DNA from: Davidsoniella eucalypti
Lineage: Eukaryota; Ascomycota; Sordariomycetes; Microascales; Ceratocystidaceae
DNA: 64,000 nucleotides
Direction: 5' to 3'
NCBI GenBank assembly: GCA_004009845.1
Contig: RMBW01000095.1
Span: 91,031 to 155,030, forward strand
Of the stretch, positions 55,467 to 64,000 are shown in pieces; the first letter of the stretch is position 1, and each line of letters starts with the position of its first letter. A program made the position numbers and the translations under genes. Below the pieces are notes generated by a model that searched no databases, had not been told where the DNA came from, and worked only from the letters and a program-made list of their open reading frames with translations.

Positions 55467-55866
55467 ACAACCTTCCCTCCTACAACCCTCGGGGGGATAC
55501 CTTTGAGTTCGAGTACCTCCTCCTCCGTCCAAAGATGAATCTTTCCCCTCTCGAGGGATGTTCTCACCAGCGACCGACCCCGCACCTTTTCGATCGTTGG
55601 TCTCCCGAGTCTATCCACTCACCTCAGGGAGCCACACTCACACACGGCGGGCAGCCTTTTGAAGGTTCCGGATGCCCGACCCCGCGGCGCGGGAATCTTG
55701 TCGCTGTTGCTTCATCCATAGCACCCGACTCGATTACGCCAAAATTTTCATTCTTACGGCCACGATCACCAGCCTCTTGGAGGCTCACTGAATAGTGGGG
55801 ATGGTAGCTCCACTTAGGAGTTGGTTTTGTGGATCTGTCTTTTGGGGAATAGTTTTGTGGATGCAC
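55467..55866 (+). mobile_element. Diverged relative of the 5S-inserted (CAA)n element
   Basis: The plus strand matches the sense strand of units 1 and 3: it starts ACAACCTTCCCTCCTACAAC, then TCGGGGGG, CTCGAGGGATGTTCTCACCA, a GCCGCGGGG block and GGATGGTAGCTCCACTTAGG. Several indels separate it from the 5S copies. The tail with CAA repeats is lost; a family A tail follows instead. Confidence 0.7.
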
Positions 55867-56093
55867 TGTTTTTCTTTTTTTTTTTTTTTTTTTTTGTATT
55901 TGTTTTTGTTGCTCATAGTGGAGGTATGGACCACTAGTTCTTCGGGGCTAGGGGACGGTCTCGTCCCGCACATACAAAGCTATTGAGTTTGTCAAGCGGA
56001 AGACGTTAAATATCTGTCCGGTAACCAATCCGGCGTCGTATGATCTTAGTGATTTAGGTAGACGTTAAATATAATCAAATCAAATCAAATCAA
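55867..56093 (+). mobile_element. Family A LINE 3' end (fragment)
   Basis: A T run (about 55874-55895), then GTATTTGTTTTTGTTGCTCATAG, the tail block around ATATCTGTCCGGTAACC and a terminal AATCAAATCAAATCAAATCA run. It matches the end of the following full copy and stands directly upstream of it, head to tail. Confidence 0.8.
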
Positions 56094-56100
56094 GTACACA

Positions 56101-58518
56101 CAACCTTAAGTCAGAAACGCTATCTTCAAACCGGGAAACACAGCCCCTGGGCAAGACGGCATCCGCAACAGTGCCTGGAAGTTGGCATGGAAGGTCTTAG
56201 GGACAAAAGTGACAGCGCTTTTCCGAGGCTGTCTGGAAGTTGGCTGGCACCCCAAGGTCTTCAAAACGGCCTGCCTGGTGGTCATACCAAAGCCAGGCCG
56301 TGACAAATCGCTCCCAAGAAGCTACAGACTGATCTCACTTCTCTCAACTCTGGGAAAGGGACTCTAGAGAATTGTAGCGCGAAGACTGGCGGCACAAGCC
56401 ATTGAACTAGAGATCATCCCCCGCACATATGCTAGCGCAGTACCAAGAAGGGCAGCTACGGACCTCACACTGTTGCTAGCAGACAAGATTAAGGGACGAT
56501 CCAAGTATGGAGAGATAACCTCTTTTGTCACCTACGACATCAAGGGTGCCTTCGACGCCATGAAACGGGGCAGGCTGGTTCAAAGGCTTAGAAATCAAGG
56601 CTGGCCAACGTCAATAGTCAAATGGGTGGAATCTTTTCTCACCGGACGGGAAGTTTCCCTCTCTATAGAAGGAGACCAACCGGTCACCAGGAAAGTCGGA
56701 GGCAGCCTGCCACAGGGCTCGCCGGCCTCACCCATCCTGTACATGCTGTACATGACGAGCCTACATGCGGCGGTTTGGGGTCTGGCCTACGCTGACGATG
56801 GCCTCGTTTCGGTCTCATCTAAGAACATTTCAGTTAATGTGGAAACCATTAATGGAACCCTGAAAAGGATAGAGAAATGGTGCAGGGACAATGGTCTTTC
56901 GCTAGACTGGGACAAAACAGGACTGTTACACTGCCGAACAAGAGGATGCTCCTCCATGAGTCCAGTTACGATCCCCTGTGGAGGACTACTAAAGCCTTCC
57001 AAGTCTCTGAGGTGGCTAGGTGTATGGTGGGATTCCGGCTTCAACTTTTTGGAACACGCAAAGCAGGTCACTGCTAAAGCCAAGAGAACCACGAACGCAC
57101 TCCGAGCTCTCTCGGGAGTGTACCGAGGAACCCTAGTGAGGAGTCTGCTACATGCAGTAAGGAGTTTCGTGCTCCCCCAACTGACGTATGCCTCTTCCAC
57201 CTGGTCTCCCTTCATGCAAGCTAAAGGGAAAGAAAAGCTAGAGGTAGCTTTGAGAGCTGCCCTGAGGGCCGCACTGCCAGTGTACTGTACCACGCCAACC
57301 AGGCTTTTGCACATCCTCTCCTCGATCCCAAACATGGAGATGATACTGAAGGACCTTGATAGAGCCGCCGCCATTCGGGCTTCCACGGTAGACTCCCGGC
57401 ACCCGCTGTGCATCACAGAGATAGAAGGACACATCGATGTGTCCAAGAAATTACTACCGGTGCCGATTAAAAAGTCGAACAGACTCTTCCCAGAAGAAAA
57501 CGGCCCCCGTGACTGTCTGCCACCGCAACTAGACAAAGAAGAAGCTGCCAAACATCATTTGAAAGAGGTGGCTGAGGCAGACCCGAAAACGTTATGGGTT
57601 TACTCCGATGGTTCTCGGGATGAGAAGGGCAGGACAGGGGCTGGCTGGGCAGTCTTTTATGAGGGCATCAAACTTTGTGAAGGTCTAGGGTCATGTGGCT
57701 CTTTACGAGAAGTGGCCGACACAGAGGCCATTGCTGCAGAAAATGCAGTCCAAGCGGCCATCAAGCATGCTCCTCCCGATGCAGGCAGTCTATATCTGTG
57801 CCTTGACAATTTGGGTGTTGCACAACGCATCTCCAATATGGCGGGTAAGAATGGAACTTCTCAAGAGGCTGTTAACAAGATCCGAAGCTTACTCCATGAG
57901 TGGAAAGGAGGCACTGAGCGTGTAGAGCTAGCGGTCGGTGGCATCAGATGGGTCCCAGGGCACACTAATGTTCCTGGCAACGAGCTAGTTGACAAGTTGG
58001 CAAAACAAGGGTGTACAAGCAATACTAAGCTTGTGGGCCTCGACCGGGACCATATGTCCCTTGCTTCCGCCCACAGATGGAAAAACGCACAGCTGAATGC
58101 CGACTTCAAGTCATGGATAGTGGAGTGCGAGCCGAGAAAGCACCTTGGGGTTCGTTTTGAAACAAAGACTGTCTACAAGGTGGACTGGTTTATAGACCAG
58201 CATAGATCTACAGTGGGACGGATCCTAACTGCCCGGACAGGCCATGGCGACTTTGCGGAGTACCATGACCGGTTCGAACATACAGATGCGGAAAGAAACT
58301 GTCCACTGTGCCATCAACGGAAGGAACCTTTCCATCCCCCCGGAAATAAGAGACCACTCCGGACCAGCTTTGTCAAAAAGCTACTTAGGAAAGAGAGCTC
58401 ATGCAAGTATCTTGCCAAGAGATTAGAGGTGAAATGGAGGCACTACAGAGCCTATGTGCTTAGAGAAGAAGCCCTATCAGCGGGCCAGACAAGTACAGCG
58501 GAGGGGGGAAGTGACTGA
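56101..58518 (+). pseudogene. Family A LINE ORF2: RT-RNase H, 5'-truncated with one nonsense codon
   Basis: One frame runs from about 56110 to 58518 with a single TAG at 56365, in GKGL-stop-RIVARRLA. RT motifs: FVTYDIKGAFDAM (motif A), GGSLPQGSPASPILY (motif B) and LAYADDG (motif C). RNase H motifs: VYSDGSRDEKGRTGAGW, DTEAIAAENAVQAA, LCLDNLGVA and WVPGHTNVPGNELVDKLAKQ. A C-terminal zinc-knuckle-like CPLCHQRKEPFH follows. The apurinic-endonuclease domain expected N-terminal to RT is missing by 5' truncation. The arrangement fits the I/Tad group of fungal LINEs. Apart from the stop, the frame is well preserved, so the insertion is fairly young. An AT-rich 3' UTR and the AATCA tail follow. Confidence 0.9.
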
Positions 58519-59136
58519 GGAGGATTTGGTGTGGTTTTTGTTTATGTTTTTGTATGTTTTATTTGCCTTGCTGTTCCATGTTTTGTTTTTCATGTTTTAC
58601 AACCTTTTTTTTTTTTTTTTTTTGTATTTGTTTTTGCTGCTCATAGTGGAGGTATGGACCACTAGTTCTTCGGGGCTAGGGGATATCGAGTTTGTCAAGC
58701 GGAGGACGTTAACCGAGTTGAGGCCCATTGGGTGACGGTGTAACACTCCCAGTCTGTCCCTCGGACTTGGGGAATCAAGACGAGGACGATTTCGCGGATT
58801 GTGAGGAGGGCTTCCTGGCCTAAGGAGCACGTGAATGATGTTTTGATTGGGTGCTGCTTTCTTTTGATAATTCTACAACTGTGACAAGGTTTTTTCGCTC
58901 TTCTTGTTTCCTCTATATTGCTTTTACTGCTTCTTTCTACTATTTCCTCTACTATCACCTTTCTTTGCTTTGCACTTATCGCTACATTTCAAACTAGTTT
59001 TTACACTTTAAAATTGCCAAAACAACTTTACTATACAGGCTCAACTTTAAATATCTGTCCGGTAACCAATCCGGCGTCGTATGATCTTAGTGATTTAGGT
59101 AGACGTTAAATATAATCAAATCAAATCAAACAAATC
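58519..59136 (+). mobile_element. 3' UTR and tail of the family A LINE, split by a family B insertion
   Basis: 58519-58712 holds the 3' UTR with a T run (58603-58623) and the GCTCATAGTGGAGGTATGG block. The tail resumes at 59046 with TTTAAATATCTGTCC and ends in AATCA repeats near 59136. The family B fragment lies between. Confidence 0.85.
58713..59045 (+). mobile_element. Family B 3' fragment (B4) inserted in the family A tail
   Basis: It starts CCGAGTTGAGGCCCATTGGG (C-terminal coding part), continues through the A/T-rich 3' UTR and ends CTATACAGGCTCAAC. TTAA occurs on both sides of the insert. It is heavily 5'-truncated. Confidence 0.8.
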
Positions 59137-60053
59137 ATCCTAATCGCATAAAACTTGCCGTGTTTTTATTGTTATCTCGACCTCCTACATACAGTATGTT
59201 TTTTCTTCTTACATTTTTACTGTAGGGGGAATACTTCAAGTATCTCCGCCTATAACAATGGAATCATCATTATAAGCCCTTCACATCTTCATATTATCAA
59301 AGTCATGTAAGCTAACTGTTCTCCGCATATATAAAGTTTTAGCTCAGAGTGAGACATTTATGAGTAGTTCCATTGAATATATCATTTTCATGCAGAGAGA
59401 ACAGTTGACAGAAGGATGTAAAGCTTGAAGAATATAAGTATGAAGGCTTTGGCAAGATGAAGAATTTTGGTCCATCTTTGAAGTGGTTTATCATGCCCCC
59501 AAGGACTAAAATCTAGTCCCAAAGAAAAGCTTGTAATTTTGTACAGCAAGTGAGGTTTCCAGTGAAGCTGCTCATTAATTTACAAGTTTGCATTATGCTT
59601 CTAAAAGTTAAGTTGGTCTTTTAACAAGCTTAGGGGTGATTCATAATGGGCAGTCGTTATAGCCTGTGGAGTGCTACTAGCTATTCTGTGTGATGGAATC
59701 TTAGCCACCTACTTCAAAATTTGGATGGGCTTTAAGCGAGCAAGACTTTGAGCAGTTTGGCATGAAAATGGTTGTGACTGTAGCTCGGTTTGTTTGTACC
59801 ATCTAATTCCATCCAATTTGTCTTGATATAGCACGTGTCACATGACCATAAAGGTATTTCTCAAACCCAGCCTAACACCATGGTGGCTGCCTAACCTTGT
59901 CACCCAAGGACAATAATAACAACAACAATCAACCACACCTTTCACTTCTGATTCCTTGATCTTCATTTCTCTCTATCTATCATTCAACAACACTTCTACA
60001 ACTACATATCATCTATTCTTCCCTTTCTCTACTCACAAAACGATTTGCCAATC
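59137..60053 (+). promoter_or_regulatory. Upstream region of the kinase-like fusion gene
   Basis: 917 bases without a coding frame. A CACGTG box (59832-59837) followed by CACATGAC lies about 220 bp before the start; such boxes bind bHLH factors in fungi, but use here is unproven. 59895-60050 is C/A/T-rich like a 5' UTR. Confidence 0.4.
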
Positions 60054-62597
60054 ATGGATGAAGTGGAAGCATCATCGGCCCCTGAGTCCGAAGCAATGCC
60101 GAGCCAAAACCAACTTGATCAAAATAAGGCTCTCCAAGAACAAGTGCAACAGTATGGAGAAGATAAAAGGCAGCGCGACGAGGAAACCGCCAAAATCATC
60201 AAAGCAGCCGAAGCACGCGCCGAAGCACGCGCCGAAGCCCGCATCAAAGCAGCCGAAGCCCGCACCGAAGAAGAACGGCTCGCCAGAGAAGCAGCCGAAG
60301 CCCACGCCGAAGAAGAACGGATCGCCAGAGAAGCAGCCGAAGCCCGCACCGAAGAAGAACGGATCGCCAGAGAAGCAGCCGAAGCCCGCACCGAAGAAGA
60401 ACGGCTCGCCAGAGAAGCTGTCGAAAATACCACACGGTATCTACCTTTTATTCCATTTCTCTACTACTGCTACGCCTGCATTTTTCAACTTTTGAAAGTA
60501 CACGATAAGGAGCATAAGCTTTGCTCAACTGGTGGATCTACTTCAGTCAACGGTCGATGGTACCCTCGTCAGCTTGTACCGTGGGCTGATTTTCAAGAGC
60601 AACACAATGATTCGTTTTCCCATCTTTCTGCTGTATTTGGCCAACAACCACTATTTCGGAGTTTACACACTATGGATTCTTACCAAAAAGACGTGAAGCC
60701 ATATGTTGTATTAGCTACTGAAAAAGAGGCATATTTTTTCTCTGATCATGCTATTGAAAGATTCGTCATAATCATTATCCTCGTTTATCTAGATTCTAAG
60801 CTAAAGGTTGATGTAAATGACACTGATACATACAACAAGTTCATTAGTATCAATCAGGATTTCTACGATGTATCCTTCACGACAAATAACAGAGTCGAAC
60901 AATTCCTTCAAGAAGGTCAGGATCTAGGTGAAAATGGTCCTCCAGAACAAGATTGTAATGAGGAACTTGATGGTATACATTCTACTGTTGCCATCCCTCC
61001 ACCACAGTCCAGCCAGCTTGATACTGGGTCATGCCTCCGATCTACTCGTTCCCAAACCAGAGCTCATCTTGAGTCTAGCAGAAAAAGATCTGCTCACTCC
61101 CCTGTTGCCGACACTCCTACCGCCAAATTCGCAAAACCTAGCAGCAGAGCTTATGAGCCTGATAGCCGGTGTTTTGGTCATTATAAGGACAAAACTCGTC
61201 CTTCCAAGCGGCTCTATATCACTGAATACAAGGCTGCCCACAAGCTTACACCCGAAATTCTTGCCCAATCTTTGCTAGATCGATCAGGCTCACCACTGTC
61301 TTGTAATTTTACCTCTAACGCAGAGTTTGATCATGGCCGAGGAAGTAAGATGGTCAGTCATGCTATAACACAGCTATTCCATTACATGCAATCTGATGGA
61401 GTTAGCTATGGCTATGTGATGACTGGCGAATGTATGATCTTTCTACACATTGATGCTCTTGATCCCACTAAGGTCTATTATCATCTTTCTATTCCTCGAA
61501 AAGATGTATCTAGCATTCCTTTCTGCTCTGCTGAAGACATCCCTGTCCATGACGACGAAATTACAGACCAGCTTGACGATATAAAGCAGACACCGATTGC
61601 TCATATCATGACACTTTTGCTTTTGTCACTTCAGGCGTCTCCTTTAACCATCCAAGAAAAGCATTCTCGACATGGACTTCTCGCCAAAGTTGGAACTAAA
61701 TATGCCTCAAGCAATTCCCTTGGTGACCAAAACCTAGCTTTGAGACAGAGTACTTCCTCTCGGTCGAATCCTCGCGGGTCCAGTGGTGGTAACAGCTCAG
61801 GCCCATCCTCGAATGTAACTGGGAAACAACACGCCGTTGACCCAGTTGCCAGGCCCCCACTTGATGAATATTGTACACAGGCTTGTCTACTTGGCCTCAA
61901 GTTCAATCGACAACTCGATAAGAAGTGTCCTAACTATAAGCTTCACTTACAAGCTAAATCCCCGGTTGCCCCTTCTAATTCCTCCATGTTTGATTATACA
62001 CAGCATCACCCCATCAATCAGTCTCAGCTTTTGACTACTATCAAGGCCCAGCTTGATACGAACCTTGATAACGACTGTGAGGTTTTGGATCTTCGTGGTG
62101 CTGTTGGTTGCTTGGTTAAGGTTACTGCTCACCCATTTGGGTATACCTTGGTAGGAAAGGCAGTGGAGGAACATAATGTTGGCTTGCTTCATCATGAGGC
62201 TGGCATGTACAACCACCTAGTTGATGTACAAGGAAGTGTTGTCCCCGTTTGTCTTGGTGGTGTTGCTATGGAGCAAAATATCTGTGTTGATTTCAGGATC
62301 AACAACCATATGCTTTTGTTGTCATATGGGGGCAAGTGGCTTTGTAGCCTTGATGGGTGGAACATTGACCGACAACTTGCGAAACTTCAAGAGTTGGGTG
62401 TCAGTCATGGGGATATCAGACTACAGAATCTACTCTATAATGAGGAATGTGATGACTTGATGGTTATTGATTTTGAGAGGGCTAGCTATGTTGGGCCCTC
62501 AACAGCCACCAAGAGAAAGGGTGTGTTCGGTTCTGTTGCTCACCCCAAGAAGGTGGATCTAGGAAGGTGGCATCAACAATTGGAAGTTGGCTTCTAA
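60054..62597 (+). CDS. Coiled coil + PD-(D/E)XK-like + kinase-like fusion protein (Crinkler-related type)
   Basis: 847 residues from ATG 60054 (an upstream in-frame TTG is not a likely start). Residues 30-125 form a charged coiled coil built from 14-residue repeats (AAEARTEEERLARE type). The middle part has the signature of a large fungal family: KDKTRPSKRLYITEYKAAHKL, where Glu391-x-Lys393 fits the ExK core of a restriction-endonuclease-like fold. It continues GYVMTGECMIFLHI and KVYYHLSIP. The C-terminal third starts YCTQACLLGLKFNRQLDKKC and is a small kinase-like domain with YTLVGKAVEEHN (Lys), HHEAGMYNHL (Glu), SHGDIRLQNLL (HxD-type, His785/Asp787) and MVIDFER (Asp806). All catalytic positions are present. 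Related fusions are discussed in the literature with Crinkler-type proteins and mobile-element conflict; function here is not known. No signal peptide is seen. The gene is flanked by LINE copies. Confidence 0.82.
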   Translation: MDEVEASSAPESEAMPSQNQLDQNKALQEQVQQYGEDKRQRDEETAKIIKAAEARAEARAEARIKAAEARTEEERLAREAAEAHAEEERIAREAAEARTEEERIAREAAEARTEEERLAREAVENTTRYLPFIPFLYYCYACIFQLLKVHDKEHKLCSTGGSTSVNGRWYPRQLVPWADFQEQHNDSFSHLSAVFGQQPLFRSLHTMDSYQKDVKPYVVLATEKEAYFFSDHAIERFVIIIILVYLDSKLKVDVNDTDTYNKFISINQDFYDVSFTTNNRVEQFLQEGQDLGENGPPEQDCNEELDGIHSTVAIPPPQSSQLDTGSCLRSTRSQTRAHLESSRKRSAHSPVADTPTAKFAKPSSRAYEPDSRCFGHYKDKTRPSKRLYITEYKAAHKLTPEILAQSLLDRSGSPLSCNFTSNAEFDHGRGSKMVSHAITQLFHYMQSDGVSYGYVMTGECMIFLHIDALDPTKVYYHLSIPRKDVSSIPFCSAEDIPVHDDEITDQLDDIKQTPIAHIMTLLLLSLQASPLTIQEKHSRHGLLAKVGTKYASSNSLGDQNLALRQSTSSRSNPRGSSGGNSSGPSSNVTGKQHAVDPVARPPLDEYCTQACLLGLKFNRQLDKKCPNYKLHLQAKSPVAPSNSSMFDYTQHHPINQSQLLTTIKAQLDTNLDNDCEVLDLRGAVGCLVKVTAHPFGYTLVGKAVEEHNVGLLHHEAGMYNHLVDVQGSVVPVCLGGVAMEQNICVDFRINNHMLLLSYGGKWLCSLDGWNIDRQLAKLQELGVSHGDIRLQNLLYNEECDDLMVIDFERASYVGPSTATKRKGVFGSVAHPKKVDLGRWHQQLEVGF
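60249..60416 (+). repeat. Four 42-bp tandem repeats encoding the coiled coil
   Basis: Four units of 42 bp beginning GCAGCCGAAGCCC, differing at a few bases. Each encodes 14 residues, two heptads of a coiled coil. The number of units is likely variable. The +1 and antisense frames are also open across them because of the repeat. Confidence 0.9.
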
Positions 62598-62892
62598 CCT
62601 GCTTTGTACTTAGTTTTGAATAGTATGATATTGACTCCTTATAAATAGCTGTTTTGGAGTTTTTGAATTGCCTAGTAAATATATCTTTATGGTTGATTAT
62701 GTTCTCAAATACTGTTCATTACCAGTGATTAGATGCTAATTTATAGCTATGCAGTTATTATGGTTGTTTTCAGCTGTTATATTGTAGCTTTTTGTATATG
62801 TTCATTCTAGAAAAGAGAAAGTAAACAGCAAGTTTTGCTTCATTGCTAGCATTGGCGATACTAGTTAGGACTATTTATTTATTTCTCATTTT
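62598..62892. other. Downstream region of the kinase-like gene
   Basis: 295 AT-rich bases that probably contain the 3' UTR; then family B copy B3 begins abruptly. No gene is seen. Confidence 0.45.
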
Positions 62893-64000
62893 ACATCTTT
62901 ACGGCAAACGACATCATGGCAGGCTCTTCTCCCGGCAGGGCGCTCCTTCTGGCATCTCGACTTGTGGCCTTGGACAAGAAACGAGGCGTACGACCGATAG
63001 CCGTTGGGGAAGCATTCATGCGAATCATTGGCAAAGCCATCTTGCTCGCCACAGGTTTGTACGGTACCAACCCATGCCAACACGGAGTTGGGACATCTAC
63101 GGAGCCAATCGTGGCACTGATCAGAAAGGCCGTCGAGGGCGATAACACGGAGGGACACGAGTATATCACTCAACTAGACTTCTCTAATGTGTTCAACAAC
63201 ATGAGCAGCAGGAGGATGGCAGACTCCGTGCAAGAGTACAGGAAGGATCTCTTGGGGGCAGCGGCATGGGCATACGAAGACCCGACCATCCTCATTACAA
63301 ACGACGGTAACAGGTTTGTATCCGCTGAAGGAGTTCGGCAGGGAGATGTGTTCGGTCCGCTGTTCTTCAGCTTGGGGATGAGAAAGTTCGTAGAGAAGCT
63401 GAAGGAGACACTGGGACCAGGGGAGGAAGTCATGGCTTACCTCGACGACGTTGTCGTGGTTGGGCGACGCACGGACGTACCGGATGCAGCGGCCACTTTG
63501 CTTGCAGATATGGAAATCGGGGTCTCCCTCAACCAGTCCAAGTCTAAGGTCCTCCGTATCCAGAACTGCCGTGAGTCGACCGGCATAGAGGTACTTGGCT
63601 CCTTCCTCGGCCCCACTGCCGCCCTTCTCTACGACCGCATAGTTTGTCAAGCAGGCACACATCTCAGGCTGGAACAGTTGTCTCTGCAAGAGGCCCAACT
63701 GGTCCTCCGTCTTTGCACACAACAAACGCTCCGACACCTGGTGAGAACCCTACGACCCGACGGCCTGGAGGACATCTGGTCTACACTCGACAAACTCCTT
63801 CTCAATGCAATGCGGTGGATCAGAGGCGTGGCCGAGCCCGGCCCATTCGATGAAGACATCATGGCTTTGCCCATGAGCTTGGGGGGGATGGGTATCCCTT
63901 CCTATCTGGAACAAGCCTCTGCCATCTTTCCTGTCGCGACAGCCCAGGCCTACGCCGACTTGGAAGTGTGTCCGGAACCCAAAAGCGACCCGCCCGGAGG
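62893..64000 (+). mobile_element. Family B non-LTR retrotransposon copy B3, RT region, runs off the window
   Basis: One frame is open from before 62916 to the window end. It reads SRLVALDKKRGVRPIAVGEA, then motif A QLDFSNVFNNMS (Val where B1 has Ala), motif B region GVRQGDVFGPLFFS and motif C AYLDDVVVVG (near 63438). The thumb region LRLEQLSLQEAQLVLRLCTQ and then PMSLGGMGMGIPSY-like sequence continue to the end. The copy is 5'-truncated at about 62893, a position internal to the RT N-terminal region of B1. Compared with B1 there is one extra A near 63965, so one of the two is frameshifted there. The knuckle and endonuclease parts should lie beyond the window. Confidence 0.85.

Noticed and set aside
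60249..60416. CRISPR-like array
   Set aside because: The units are contiguous, coding and without spacers; the genome is eukaryotic.
60054..60495. A 179-residue alternative frame rich in Lys/Pro repeats overlapping the kinase-like gene
   Set aside because: It is the +1 reading of the 42-bp repeats and ends soon after them; the 847-residue frame has domain support.

Overview
The window looks like a piece of nuclear genome from a filamentous ascomycete (Pezizomycotina). The reasons are short GT-AG introns (about 55-105 bp) with CTAAC/CTGAC branch sites, a dispersed 5S rRNA gene, a yeast-like tRNA-Lys(CUU), the gene families present, and a fungal-type retroelement gag. Genus and order cannot be fixed from the sequence.

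Region 1 (1-23.9 kb) is a conventional gene block. In order it holds the N-terminal third of midasin (MDN1, minus), mitochondrial ribosomal protein L12 (plus), the CTDK-I gamma subunit Ctk3 (minus), pyrroline-5-carboxylate reductase (plus), histone acetyltransferase Hat1 (minus), an LMBR1-type membrane protein (plus), a CorA-like two-helix membrane protein (minus) and the catalytic subunit of protein kinase A with a long polyglutamine N-terminus (minus). Most neighbours are divergent or convergent pairs. Exon structures were worked out by hand and all totals keep frame.

Region 2 (23.9-40.4 kb) is an approximately 8.06 kb segment present twice, head to tail, almost identical and separated by one N at 31913. 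This is most simply two overlapping contigs that were never merged. The segment carries a 735-residue protein of unknown function, a 385-bp TIR element (MITE), and a 5S rRNA gene split near its 5' end by a tandem pile of (CAA)n-tailed elements, each bounded by the same 9-11 bp piece of 5S sequence.

Region 3 (40.4-64 kb) is a transposon-rich accessory region around three intact-looking genes: a secreted 611-residue protein (possibly DUF7029/DUF7223 type), a membrane-anchored histidine acid phosphatase, and an 847-residue coiled-coil / PD-(D/E)XK-like / kinase-like fusion of the fungal Crinkler-related kind. The transposons are (a) a LINE with RT and RNase H (family A) whose 3' tail ends in AATCA repeats and is scattered in several copies; (b) a second non-LTR family (B) with RT, a CCHC knuckle and a C-terminal restriction-like endonuclease domain; and (c) a rearranged LTR-type gag. 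One family B copy sits inside the anticodon loop of a tRNA-Lys(CUU) gene, and two others sit at one position of the family A tail that resembles the tRNA site. The tRNA-Lys-associated family B element and the 5S-associated tandem element are the most interesting signals in the window.
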